This document shows positions 23,331 through 35,095 of a DNA stretch of 64,000 nucleotides, one piece after another. The DNA lies in assembly GCA_037179385.1 (NCBI GenBank), contig CM074181.1:52276297-52340296 (forward strand), read 5' to 3'. A program made the translations under genes and the position numbers. The DNA comes from Holothuria scabra (Eukaryota > Echinodermata > Holothuroidea > Aspidochirotida > Holothuriidae). Position 1 is the first letter of the stretch. Each line of letters starts with the position of its first letter. The notes under the pieces were generated by a model. It worked only from the letters and a program-made list of their open reading frames with translations, was not told the origin of the DNA and searched no databases.

Positions 23331-24012
23331 ACCACAGTTTTTCTTAACACAGTGTCCAAAATGAGCGAATATTCCAATTCTTTCGAACATTCACCGAGAA
23401 AATAGAAAAGTATCACAGTGAAGGTAACATATTTACGATATATCAAAGAGATTAAAAGTCTCGAATAGTTGGGAAACCTGTCGATTAAAAGAAACAATCA
23501 TTCTTAAGCCTGGTGTTAAATCTTGTGCAAAACAATACCCGAAATGGCCAGTTGATTGAATACTTTCAAATCCTTAACCGAAAAAGAGAAAAATTTATAT
23601 TCAAATTATATGGAAAATAAAAATGATATCAACGACTTGTGTCAAATTCGGGCAGCTTGTGAAAAAAGTTTTCGTCAGCTCGATTTCATACTGTAGGCTT
23701 GCAAAAATTTTGCCCCAAATGGTGAAATATTCGGACGAAGGGTGAAAGAAATGCTGGGACTTTTTCAATTGCCAGATTAATTACACGGGCTGACGGGTAG
23801 ACTGAAGGGTTTTCAAGTGCAGTGCCCACTAGTTTGCCATCTATCCTACCCCTCTAGCCGAATTCGGGCTTCGGTAATGAAAATCGGGTAATTTGTTTTC
23901 AATACGAGAGGATACAGTTTGTCGATGTCTCCCCAGCCTGCCTGAGCATTCATTTATACCCACCTCATAACGTGACATTTCGCAATTATTTCTGGGGGGG
24001 GGGGGGGGGGGT
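23330..24012 (+). repeat. Dispersed repeat block, copy 2
   Basis: Matches 1930-2490 in order (GAAGGTAACATA, AACAATACCCGAAATGGCC, TGCTGGGAC..TTTTCAATTGCC, AAATCGGGTAATTTG). After the match it runs into a 17 bp G-run at 23995-24011 instead of the 180 bp array. Confidence 0.7.
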
Positions 24013-24289
24013 TGCCTCACCCTGTTTTTATACACTGAAGTTCCATGCTGTGGTGTAAAGAGTATTCACCAAATCTTTTCTTTATATACCGTACTCAAAG
24101 AGTATGTGCGAATGGATGAATCCATGAACTCGCGATGTGGTGTAATAAAAGACTCCCGAAATTAAAAAAAGTATCGAATTCGCTAGTTTGTGATTTCTAA
24201 AATCGCTTAAAATCTATAATCCGTCCAGAGGGGCTTTCCCCCTGATAACTTTCGGATTACCCTGCATATGTAACGTCAAAACGTCAACT

Positions 24290-24680
24290 TTATCTGTTGT
24301 CTGGTTGTAGTTTGTCGCGACATATTTTTTTGTCTCGTTTGCTTTCGTTTCTCTGTAACCGTTGTCTCATTCAATCTGGCTGTCTCATTTCATTTTGTCT
24401 CAAAATTGCCTTCTGTTATTTTGCTTAATCCAAGTTTGCTTCATTCAAGGTGTTTTCTTAATTTCGTCTCATTGAAGCTCATCTCAGTAAAGTTCGTTTA
24501 ACCATGGTTCGTCTCAATATAGTTCGCCCCATTTTTAACTCGTTTCATTAAAGAGCGTCTCCTTTTCATTTCATTCATTTCCACGTAGCTTGTCTTCTTT
24601 CACTTCTGTCCTTTTACTTGGCCTCTTCGTAGTTTGTCTCATTACGTCCATTTCGTCCCATTCCAACGTTGTCTGAATTG
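24290..24680 (-). repeat. Degenerate minisatellite, GTCTCATT-type
   Basis: Repeated short phrases of the form TTTCGTCTCATTNAAGTTC (with variants) at irregular 15 to 20 bp spacing. It is the complement of the GAGACGAACTATAA-type array at 33505-34400, so the same repeat occurs twice in opposite orientations. No coding frame persists. Confidence 0.65.
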
Positions 24681-24850
24681 AAGGCGCTATTCATAAATTA
24701 AAAACATAAATCTAAACGCGAATCATTACATTTTCTGTTTGTCCACCTAGATAACCTTTTTATGCAATCTTTATCACAGTCAATTGGCCTGAGAGAATTT
24801 CATATATGTGATAATAATATCGAAGATATTCTGACCAGTTTGTTCCATTG

Positions 24851-27581
24851 CAGGGGTGGCGCCAGCGAGGGGGGGGGGCGGGAGGCCGGGGGCCATGGCC
24901 CCCCGTCGGGGGAACAATCCGCAAGGACTGAAATTACTGGATGGGTGACCTTGAACATATTTTTCCTGTTATAACACTATTTTTATACACAACACAGGAA
25001 TCGATTTTCAATTACTTCTCATAGCTCATAGTTCATAGCTCAGTTAAAACTCAGTACATGAACCTTGTCCTATCTTAAATCCGTGCGCGCAAGGTCACCC
25101 ATAACCAAGACTTGTGTTAAGAACCTGGAAATTTCACGTGCAGAATTAACCAAGGGTGGCACCAGCTGGGAACCAAGGGCCTTGCCCCCGTCGGGGAAGG
25201 CTGCACTTCCCCTGTCGTTGAGAAGATCCAGTTTCTTCAGGGAGCCTTCATCTATAGGCCCACGATAAAAGATGTAAGCCCGATAAACGTAAGTCCCCGG
25301 ACAATCTTCTTGATTTTGCTTTACTAGTTTTCCTTACAAAACGGACGAGTTGTTCAGGTGCATGCAGTGCCCAAATGGTTCTGTCCTGCCCCGACAGCCA
25401 AATTCGAGCAACGGTAATGGCAATCGGCCAGGCCGTTTTCAGTTATATATAATGATGAACAGAAGTCTGAAAATGTCTCCTGATTAGTCTGAAAATTCAT
25501 TTGAAGCCACCTTGTTGTTACGTGACATATTTTAAAAGACGTCGGCGGGAAGTAAAATCATTTATTGTCGGGAGTTCGGATAGTCAATACAACGAGTGGT
25601 CTCAAAAGAGTAAAAAAATGGATTTTTTTTTTAATTTGGTTACACAGGTTTCCCTAGAGAAAAAGACGACCATTTCATATAATTGTAGCGGTACCTTTTA
25701 TCTGGTTACTTTCTGATCATATGGCAAGTTGGGTTTTTTCTATTCAAGTGAAACTTTTATAAATAACGACTGCTTCCTTTCTAGTTACAAGTCTGGAAAA
25801 TGCCATTTCCGGCTGTCTGAGTGTATGATTTTTTAAAATTTTCTCTACGCTCCGCGCCAAGTTATGGTGGCGCTCCGCTTTGATAGTGTTTTGGGCGAAC
25901 AGATTACTCAGCAGAACAATGTATGCTTGCAAATTATTCTTCGTTTGAGGAAAATATGAAGTGAAAATTTTTAAGCGGAAAAAGCTGAAATTAAAGACTG
26001 CTCTGTTTCTGGTTACGAGCCTGGAAAATGCCATTTCCGGCTGTCTGGGGTTTTCAATTTTTCAAAAATTCCTGTGCACTTCTAGTCAGTTTTTCGGGCA
26101 GGGTTACATTTTTCAGACAAAATGGACTTTTATTCTGCCGCCTACCTAATTGAAACACTCCCGTACACATATGTCAACATACAAAATATAAAACTTGAAA
26201 TATATGGGAAGTCAAACCTTTTCCGAGAGGAAAATTCCGAGAGCCTTAGTTTCCATGATATGTAATTCAGAAACCCAAACAAAACTAAAAATCACCCCTC
26301 CTTGATATTTCTGATAAGAGGGTCAGATTCTTCCATAAACCCCCAAAATTTGTCATAAAATTACAGTTCTACCAATAAAACTTCAGATTCTCTAATATTT
26401 GTTAAAAATGATAAACTTTTTCATTTTCGATGGATACCGGTACTCCATACAATTAAACACCCAATTTAACGCTCTTTATCACTCTGACAATTGCTCTTGA
26501 CGGGCATATCATTGAATAAAAAGCCCAAAAGTTTCATTGTAATCTTACCAAAAAGGCAAATTTTTGCATAAAAGTCTAAAATTTCTCCAATATGATAAGC
26601 TGTTAATTTTCAAATCTTCGTTCAAAAAGGGGAACAATTTTTCGGGCACATTTCCAGTTTCGTCTGAAAGCCCTAGTACCTAGTGTTATGTAGTATGGTG
26701 CACTCTCTATGACCTTTAGCAGACGCCATCTTGTTGTTTTCGAGCAACGCTCCCTTCCTTTGGTTCTAGATTCCCAGGGCCCTTCCTGTTTCCCGTCACT
26801 TGCGTCACTTGTTACCAGTGGGCGTGACATATCACCTTGCCGAAGCTCCACGTGCACACTGTAACCCATATTTTTGAGATGTGGCCAGTTTACCCCTTTG
26901 CAGCCTCCTCATTGGTCATTTATATCATAATACTTATTCATATGGGTGCGTCATAACTTTCGACCAATCAGGGGACTGCAGGTGTTCGGATCTCGCACGA
27001 GGTTCTCAAGACCGAGCCCGCAAGCTGGACACTCTTGCATAAGACTTCAGACGAGGAGCACTTGAGTGAGCTGTAGATATTGATTAATATTAGGCCGGCC
27101 GAATTAATTAAAAATTGATCATCTTTTTGCGGAACCAAATCATCAAATACAATCATTTAAAATCAACTGGACACTCTCTCTCACTTTTGTTTCTGGATAC
27201 TACGCAGGATCCCCTACCTAAGCCTTCGTTATACGATTGGCCCATTATTTTACACTAGGCCTAGTACGATGGAATGCGCAACCCCAAAAGAGTTCCAGCT
27301 GTCGCCTATATAACGTTTTTTATTTTAATGAAGGACAGATTCTTCAATAAACACATCAACTTTTTAATGATCCTTACAAAAGCAATCTTTTTTAAAAAAA
27401 AACTTTTTCTTCTAAACAAACTCCAGATTTTTAAATATTTGTTGAAAAAAGCCAAAAATATCGGCGCGACCAAATCACCTCCCTCTGGACTTACTCATAG
27501 CCTTTGTCGGGGACTCAAAATGCTGGTCCCCCTGTCCGGGAGCTTGGCCCCCCTGTCGGGCAAATCCTGATGCCACCCCTG
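24851..27581. mobile_element. hAT-like element, 2.7 kb, with 180 bp-module copies
   Basis: Begins CAGGGGTGGCGCCAGCG and ends CTGATGCCACCCCTG. The 8 bp flanks are TTCCATTG (24843-24850) and TTTCATTG (27582-27589), one mismatch. Inside are module units at about 25790-25900 and 26010-26070 (ATGCCATTTCCGGCTGTCTG, CTCCGCGCCAAGTTATGG) and a block at 25310-25600 resembling 2400-2560. A further piece (26600-27070) matches 50280-51090 inverted. No transposase is seen, so it is non-autonomous. Confidence 0.75.
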
Positions 27582-27589
27582 TTTCATTG

Positions 27590-30500
27590 ATTGCCATTCT
27601 GGTATTAGTTTAAGTAATTTTAAGGACACAGTTTCCCACGGTTACCCACTTCCCCTTTGATCCTTTGGTTTACAGCTCAGTGTTTAACCAATCGATTTAA
27701 GGCGAGCCTGACTACCTCCTTTTCCCAGTGCACTGACATGTTTTCTCTACTCCATTACAAATGCTGAGCACCAAGCACGATATCAGTTGCTAGGTCCCTT
27801 CCTCTTTGGGCACGAATTTGGAGGTGGGACAGACTGTAAATTTCCCCAACTGACAAAGGGAATGGGTCAAAGGGACCGGAATTAATACACAGAATGGTGA
27901 TTTCTAATGATCAACATGAAGGTAGTATTCTGTGATGTGATTGATGAACAGTTTACCTATCTCCTCTGAGAATCTGTTACTATGAACGGAACTGTATCTG
28001 AAATCGACGAAAAGGTAGGGGTGGTAAGTGATGTAATTACAGGTAACTGGAATAGATCAGGGAGGCTGATATCAATAATGCCTTACTCAAATTGATAGGT
28101 TATTCCCACCAAAATAAGTGAGAACTTTCTTCCACCATTTGATTTTCTCCGAAGCAGTGACTCCAGCGACCACGATCATTTCCAACCCAACTAAGTCAAT
28201 TTCCCTGGTATCTGGAGAGCGAAAGCCACTCGGTGTGCTTCCGAGGGATTTCACCCGACAATAGCTGATTTTTCCCCAGACCAGTTACAGAGGTAGGGTC
28301 ATGATCGATACCTATTAAGGCACCTATTACGCTCCCTATTGGTTTGGACTGGGGAGTAATTGTGCCTAGCCTACTGTAGCCTCCGACTCTTTGAAAAGTG
28401 GGGTCGCCGACCGGTTAAATCAATAACGATCGCAATGGATTTTCTTCTTACGGTAAACAGCCAGTCCTCACAGCCACCAAAAGTCGCTTCTTTTCTAATT
28501 TGAGTATGCATGACGTCACAGCCTTTGCAAATATAATTAGCAAAAACTAGCTGTTTTTAAATCCAAATTTCGACATGAAAAATACATAATCTAACAAAAC
28601 CATCATTAAAATTTATAGAGAACACATTTTTGGATAGTTTCGCAACATTTTTGAAGTATTTAATACACAAAGCGACGAATTTGAGACGATTTTTTGAACT
28701 CGTAAAAACAGTTTTTATTTTGTTCGGAAAATCTGTTTTTTTCTCGAAAACGAGTTTTTTGGCACGTGATGCCAGAAGGAGGGTACATCAGAAATTTCCT
28801 TCCCCACCAAAAAAATCTAACATCACCATGAAATATTTCTGAATACGGTCAGGTATTCGCAAAGTTTAGAGCAGGTCTCTGCCATGCATCGTACGTAAAA
28901 AGCCCACTTTCCCGTATTGAGGTGTTTGCATTGGTTGCGCGAAAATGGAATTACACCGAGTAGTAAGTATTAATCATGCTAACCTCGTCGCGTCTTCCTT
29001 TACGTTTAATTTACATATATATAGAAGGAAAATTACATTGAGAGTCAATTTTTGAAAACCTTGTAACGATTTAGTGGCTACCGATGCAAGGGTTTTAGTG
29101 ATTGTATCTTGAGTACGTCAGTACCTTGAGTCGATCACCACAGTGTAATACAACGTACGGCACGATGTACAACACTTATTAATTGACCGACTCATGGTAA
29201 CCCTTTGACATATATGGCCATACACTTTGTACGTACCATATTATACAATCAGTAAATCACAGCTATTGTACTAGACTCATAAATCATTGCAAACAATAAC
29301 ATGACAGAAAAATTGTGGCATTAAACTAGACAAAATAGAGGTAAAATGGAGGGATATTGGATATAAGTGAACTCTGGGGGTAACGCTGCGCTATACAGTC
29401 AGTCCTTATCCTTACAGTAGGTGGTGAGGTCGAAGAAATGAAGATGAGATCACTTTGTTTAGTAATATTAGTTGTGAACAGCATGTGGAACTGGGTGGGT
29501 CTTAAGTTTTTTCTAGGGAACTGGGTACTCAGTACACAACCCCCACCCCCAACAACCTCTGGACTGGAAGCATGCAGCTGAGAGTCCTAGGTAACAATAG
29601 GCCATTAGGTTAATTCAAGTTAGTGACAAAATCTTTGACTGTAATATGCCATTACTATGGGGCAATTGCTACATTATTCATCTCCTTTCTGCTCAGTTAG
29701 TGGTGTAAAATAACAACAGTAATACTTCAAATGAGAAGGCAGTCTCAGAAGAACATATGAGATTTCATTAATCAGAATTAACAGCAGATACAGGGCACAA
29801 GTGCACAAGTCAACCAAGATTCTTAAGTCATTAAATTAGCATTTTGCTTGTGTAGTAGAGAAAAATTGTCCTGTAGGCTAGTACACTGACTCAGAATCCC
29901 ATTTGTGCTATTATACAAGAAAAGGGTATATAGCAATGAAAGCTCTAATCTTGACCTTAACCCCCAAATGGGCCTAGAGCACTAGTAGGTATAGGCTAAA
30001 CTAGGCAATTACATTTCAACAGGAACAGACTGAGAACTAAGGCACAATTAATTCATTTGTGTAGAAATAGGATTCGTGCTGAATCCTATTTCTACACAAA
30101 TGAACAGTGCAAAAATATGTAAGAAAACTGAGAACAATGGCCCAGGCAAAATAATAAATAAAAAAATCCTGAAACCGACGGAGCTCTTAGGTGCGCATTC
30201 CATATACTGATACTCTAAGTATATAATTCCTCAAGTCATTTCCCATTTGAAAATTCTTGACTTTGTCTTGTAAAACCATATGAACCGACAGGCTGGTTAA
30301 GTGTTTGTGTAAATAAATGGCTATATATGAATTGTTTCATATAGCCTGCAATACCTGTAAGTGTAACACTAATTTGCTTATTTTGGTTCTTCATCTTCAT
30401 CGTTGGTACTGTACATTGCTACGATTCAACTCATAAGGTGCATATGACACAATGATTGTGTGCTACAGACCTCTTAAAATTTTTACAAGCTTACTCTGGA

Positions 30501-32362
30501 ATGGAAACTCACTCCTTCAGCAAGCAAGCACTAGTAAAGTAGTCTCTATATCATGATCACAGATCATCAGTACACATTCATACAGTCACTATGTACCATA
30601 GTGTGCAGTTTTAGCATGCATAGGCCAAGGTCTATAGGCTAGGCCTCTCTGTAAAATTTTAATGTTATTTGTTAGTGGTTTAATACCTTAAAAAGGCCTA
30701 CAATGTGTTAGTCGTATTAAAATTCACTTTATTACTTGGCATAATGATTAAAATAGTGTCCTAGTTAACAGCCTAGAATCAAAAGACAATGACAATAGTT
30801 TACCATATATTAACCATAACGTTACCGCCTTGTTGCTCTACGTGGCCAAAAAAGGCAAAATTCCAACTTGCAAAAACGTTCATTGCGACTATCTTGTTGT
30901 TTTGCTCGTAGTGTGATAGGTATCAGTAGTTAGCTTTATGTCTCAAAGACTCGACTTTTGCAGTTTTATACCCCAGTGATCCTGAATTAGGTCAGGTATT
31001 CGCAAAATTTGAGGCCAGTCAAAAAACCCTCCAAAAGTTGATCTATTTTTGATGGAAAATTTCTCTATGAAATTGCGAAAGAAACAATACCTCACGATAC
31101 TTTTAGTAAAGAAAAGACTTTACGATTTCAAATGACTAAGGATACAACAACACGGAACGCCTTTTTATGCATTATTCAGAAGCTTGAAGTTCCCCAGCAT
31201 GGTATGTACCTATTCTGCGAAATTCATCATTTTCTCTTGTGGGCGGAGTTTCCATTTTAGAGGATGACGTCACAAGCCCCATAAACGCTTGCAGCGAGGC
31301 TTGACTGGTAAACTTATGACCTGAAACACAGTATTAACTATCCATCGACTTTATTATGTATCAGCCACATATGTTATAGGTACCTATAGTATTACACTAA
31401 GCCACTTAGGTTAGGCTATACCTAGCATGATTTTGCCAGGGTAGGGCTAGAGAGTCCGTGGGCGTTGCAGTGGCGTTTCCTGGAGAGGGCGCAACCAGCT
31501 CGCGTCCACTCTATTGACCGTCATAAGAGAAAATAGTTGAAGAAAAATGTATCAAATATATCAACATTTCTCTTTTCAGCCATCATCAAAAAGCAAAGAT
31601 TTTTGAAAAGGGGGGGGGGAGGCAATCCCCCTTTAGGCATTTCCTCCAGGACATCGCCCTATCAAACCTTGCACTATTTCGATTGAAACTCCTGTTCACG
31701 CCTATAAGTTGAATGAAAAAAGAAAACACCGTGAAGGATAAAAATCTCACCAAGAACTCTAAAAATCAAAACAGTTCCCCCTCCGTCCGAAATTCTTTGA
31801 AAATGAGTAGAAAATATATCCATGATATTTTTAGCCCATTGACCCTCTTGGATGAAAATAATGTGGTACTAAATGCTTGTGCAGACACGTGTCCAAAGGG
31901 GGGGGGGGGTGGGCGGACCAGGTGAAATCATGTTAGTTGTAACCATGCCAGACTAACGATAAATGAAACAGACTGGTCAGAATATCTGAGGCCATATTAT
32001 TAAATATTGGAATCCTCTGTAGATTTATAAAAGATTCTCACAACTGTTTAAACCAACTCCCTGTTTTTAATAATGGGCCGACAAACAGAAAATGCAATAT
32101 TTCGCGATTATATTTATTGTTTTAATTAATGAATAGCGTCTCCAATTTCAGAAAACGTTGAATGAGACGAAATGTAACAGGTAGCGGGACACTACTCTCT
32201 TCCGGCTCCCTGGTCTAATTGACTTATGGCCTACGAATTTGAATTCTAGCTCCTTATAAAAGTTTTCAACCGTGACTTGCTACCTCTCGCGTTGAAGCTC
32301 TCACAATGTGGGCTTTTATTGGACTTCCAAATTTCCATATTATGACCATTGAAAGTTTGAAC
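27590..32362. other. 4.8 kb without recognisable gene
   Basis: No exon with a known domain and no long open frame. Minor features are a perfect short hairpin at 30052-30104, TGACGTCACA motifs near 28509 and 31265 (CRE-like, probably chance), the phrase GGTCAGGTATTCGCAAA near 28848 and 30984, an orphan CAGTGGCGTTTCCTGG terminus at 31470, and G-runs at 31611 and 31900. It could be intergenic or intronic host sequence. Confidence 0.4.
30052..30104. repeat. Perfect 24 bp inverted repeat with 5 nt loop
   Basis: Positions 30052-30075 are exactly inverted at 30081-30104 around the loop GTGCT. The stem begins TTCATTTGTGTAG. There is no similar sequence elsewhere in the window. Confidence 0.85.
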
Positions 32363-33218
32363 TATAGACGAATCCGATAAGTGTTTCTGTTTTGTTACTG
32401 TAGGCAGCCATTAGTGGGGTCCATATCAGCCTTAAATCGTCTTCATTTATTGTCTACATAAATTTCAAACCAGGCTTGTGGCGATTCCATCTCAATGTAG
32501 TCGATTACGATTGCGATTACTTCCTATTTTACGATTGCGATTATGATTACGATTACAGCTAAAATTGAAAGTGATTGCGATTACATTGCAATGTAATCAT
32601 GGTTGCAATTGTGATTACATTTTCTTTCCACATTAACAATATAGTTAGCAAAACAATCCAGTGCCCACAACTGGAAAAAGGCCATGGACATTGCTTTAGA
32701 TAAGCCCGGGCAGAACCAAGTTATCCCAAAGTAGAGATTATTGAACGCATGCACATCTCACTCATTTTAAGCTGGAACATCCAAGAAAGAGGGACAATTA
32801 AATTTTGTCATTCCAAAAGAAGAACCAAGCACTGAAAAAAATTGTTTAGTAACTTAACTTCTTTGTTCAATTCAACGTCAATGTAAGCAGAAATGAAACC
32901 ACAATTGGGATTACTTTGCCATTGTAATCGATTACGATTGCAATAACTTTGCGATTTTCACAAAAGTAATCGATTGCGATTACAACTACTTCAAAATGTG
33001 TAATCGATTGCAATCGATTACGATTACTGATTACGATTACCCCAAGCCTGTTTCAAACCATCATATTCAGTGAAATTGAATGAATAAAGATACAATTTAG
33101 TGTACAACCATCCATGACACAGGTAAGCAAGAAAATTGAAAGATTAAAAGGTGATAGACACCTACTTATGGCCGACTGAAATCTTACCAAAATTACTTGC
33201 TGTCCGGATTCGTCTATA
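32363..33218 (-). mobile_element. MITE family 'T', minus copy interrupted by a hAT-like element
   Basis: Termini TATAGACGAATCCGATAAG and CTGTCCGGATTCGTCTATA. It is the minus-strand version of copies A and B, with the characteristic GGCAGCCATTAGTGGGGTCC and AAAAGGTGATAGACACC. The element is split at 32470 by a 580 bp insertion and resumes at 33051. Confidence 0.8.
32471..33050. mobile_element. hAT-like MITE, 580 bp, with GATTACGATTAC ends
   Basis: Starts CAGGCTTGTGG and ends CCCCAAGCCTG (11 bp TIR, one mismatch). It is flanked by the exact 8 bp duplication TTTCAAAC (32463-32470 and 33051-33058). The subterminal regions are packed with TCGATTACGATTGCGATTAC. It has no coding capacity. It is inserted inside a family 'T' MITE, so it is younger than that copy. 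Confidence 0.9.
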
Positions 33219-33504
33219 GAGCCTTGAATGATGGGTATGTTTTCCCGCCAAAATCGCTTGTCAGAAACGGCAACTCACAGGGCGGATTACTACTATAAAA
33301 AATGGCACTAAAATTGATCGAATTGCCTTGAATTTTGCACAGTCTGAATTTCAACCCATTGTCTATAAAATCCAAAGGAAAAATGATCATATTTTGTAAG
33401 TAACACAGTCAGGATTGAACAACATCCCATCAAATTTTTAAGGGTCTTCAACTGCCATTAAACATTTTCACAGGCTGACAGGTAAGAGTATTGTAGTTAG
33501 GGGT

Positions 33505-34400
33505 CCTTTACCTCTAATACGACGAACTGAAATGAGACAGTCTATAATGAGTCGAACTAAAAGGGAAAAAAGTGAAAGGAGGCAAACTATGAGGAGACAG
33601 GATGACAAGGAGACAGGATATAACTATAAGGAGGCGAACTGTAGGGAGGCAAACTGTAAAGAGACGAACTATAAGGATGAACTTTAGGAAAACTATAACG
33701 GGAAGAATAGTAACAAGATGAACTCTAATGAGTTGAACTTGATGAGGCGGACTATAAGACGGTAAACTATAAACGAATGAGTTATAAGGAGACGAACTCT
33801 ATTACGAGACGAACTATTGTATGGGACGATCTTTATAGTAAGACAAACTTTAAAGGGCAAGAGCAGTCACCCCAAAATTGAAGAAGTGTAGTAGACTGTC
33901 CAGTTTCACAATTGGCTGTTGGGTGTCATATGACAATGTTTTTTCTCTTCAGATGTGAAATTTACTAGAAATAACTACTTGGTTTACCTTCAATATGCAA
34001 AAGTTAATAAAGTCATAAACTGTAACGAAAGATACTTTTGAAGTAAAATACGACGAAAATTGTGTTATTTAGCTTCTCCTCCAAAATGAGTTTGGGAGGA
34101 CCGATCTTAATCTTTAATGAGACTATCTTTAATGAAAACTTTAAAAGAGATGGGTTTCAGTGCGACGAACTGAAAGAAAACAAACTGAACTGAAGCAAAC
34201 TAAAATGATACAACATAATGTAAGACAAACTTTAATGGAACAATCTTGATTGAAACAAACTTGGATTAAGCAAAATAACAGAAGGCAATCTTCAAGAGAC
34301 AAAAAATTGAAAGAGACAACGAAAGAAGAGAAACAAAATCAGATGAGGCAACGAAATATATTGAGACAAACTGCAACGAGACAACAAAACACCTTGAATT
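33505..34400 (+). repeat. Degenerate minisatellite, GAGACGAACTATAA-type
   Basis: Two runs (33505-33860 and 34140-34400) of irregular 15 to 20 bp units such as AAGGAGACGAACTATAA, GAGGCAAACTGTAA and GAGACAACGAAAG, separated by ~280 bp of ordinary sequence. It is the opposite-strand counterpart of 24290-24680. Confidence 0.7.
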
Positions 34401-34569
34401 TTTCGCGTTCCATGCCAGCGCACTTATTTCTGTCTTGTTACCTTTTAAAACTTCCGCTTTGATGCATGATACAGCTGTGAAACTGATTTTGAGGAAACAC
34501 TCGAATAACAAGCCTACTCTGATCTGGTTGTTTATTAATAGCTGTTTGAAGTTGGACTGAACTATCAAA

Positions 34570-34680
34570 ATGGAAGTCAGTGGTCAGTGTTTGTTGTATT
34601 TGATGTTCTTTTGGACATTCTGGATGACGCCATCTGTTCTTTGCTACACCTTTCCAACGGGCGGTTACGTCAACTTGCAG
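34570..34680 (+). CDS. Probable first exon of a secreted protein (signal peptide)
   Basis: ATG in a good context (TCAAAATGG) opens 37 codons ending exactly at CAG before GTAATA, a strong splice donor (phase 0). The peptide begins MEVSGQ, has a hydrophobic core (CLLYLMFFWTFWM), a small-residue stretch with a plausible cleavage site after PSVLC, and then YTFPTGGYVNLQ. This is a typical signal-peptide exon. FReD proteins are secreted, and the N-terminal FReD exon at 53965 lies downstream on the same strand. That exon needs a phase-1 intron before it, so at least one unseen exon would be required to join the two. The link to FReD is an inference. It could belong to any secreted protein or be a chance open frame. 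Confidence 0.5.
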
Positions 34681-34689
34681 GTAATAATT

Positions 34690-35095
34690 GTTCTTCAAAT
34701 TACACCTTATTTTGTTCTGTAAGGATGAAAGTCTGAAATCTATTTTAGAAGTTACTCAATTTTGAGCAAAGGCAGGTTCTGCATTTGTTTCAGGTTGACT
34801 CTTTTCAGCTTTCCTTACAGTGCATGGAGGCCGTCTCCTGGATCTTGTTTTTAGAGGGTGTCATGTGTAAAATTCAGACTGGCTAGATATTTTCCTTACT
34901 GAGTGGAGGAGCCAGTTTCGGGCAGTGCGAATACGTAATAATTGTGTCATATTATTGAAAAACAACGAAGCTTAGAAATTGGATTCTCGCTTCCACCTTT
35001 GATTTTTTTTCATTGAACTATTGTGTCTCTTTTCTGACGTGTTTCTTCGTAACTTCTCTTCGCCATTTTCCACAACAAAACATTCAGGGTTACCA
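34690..35095 (+). repeat. ~400 bp duplicated segment, copy 1
   Basis: Nearly identical (roughly a dozen or so differences plus a short replaced stretch near 34968) to 41202-41606 in the same orientation. Similarity starts ~9 bp into the intron after the signal-peptide exon and stops at CATTCAGGGTTAC. No TIR or tail is seen at the borders. Confidence 0.9.

Noticed and set aside
30052..30104. MicroRNA precursor
   Set aside because: Loop of 5 nt and stem of 24 bp are too short for a typical precursor, and the stem is flawless.
28500..31290. TGACGTCACA motifs as CRE-type promoter elements
   Set aside because: Only two isolated matches with no exon, start site or conserved spacing near either.
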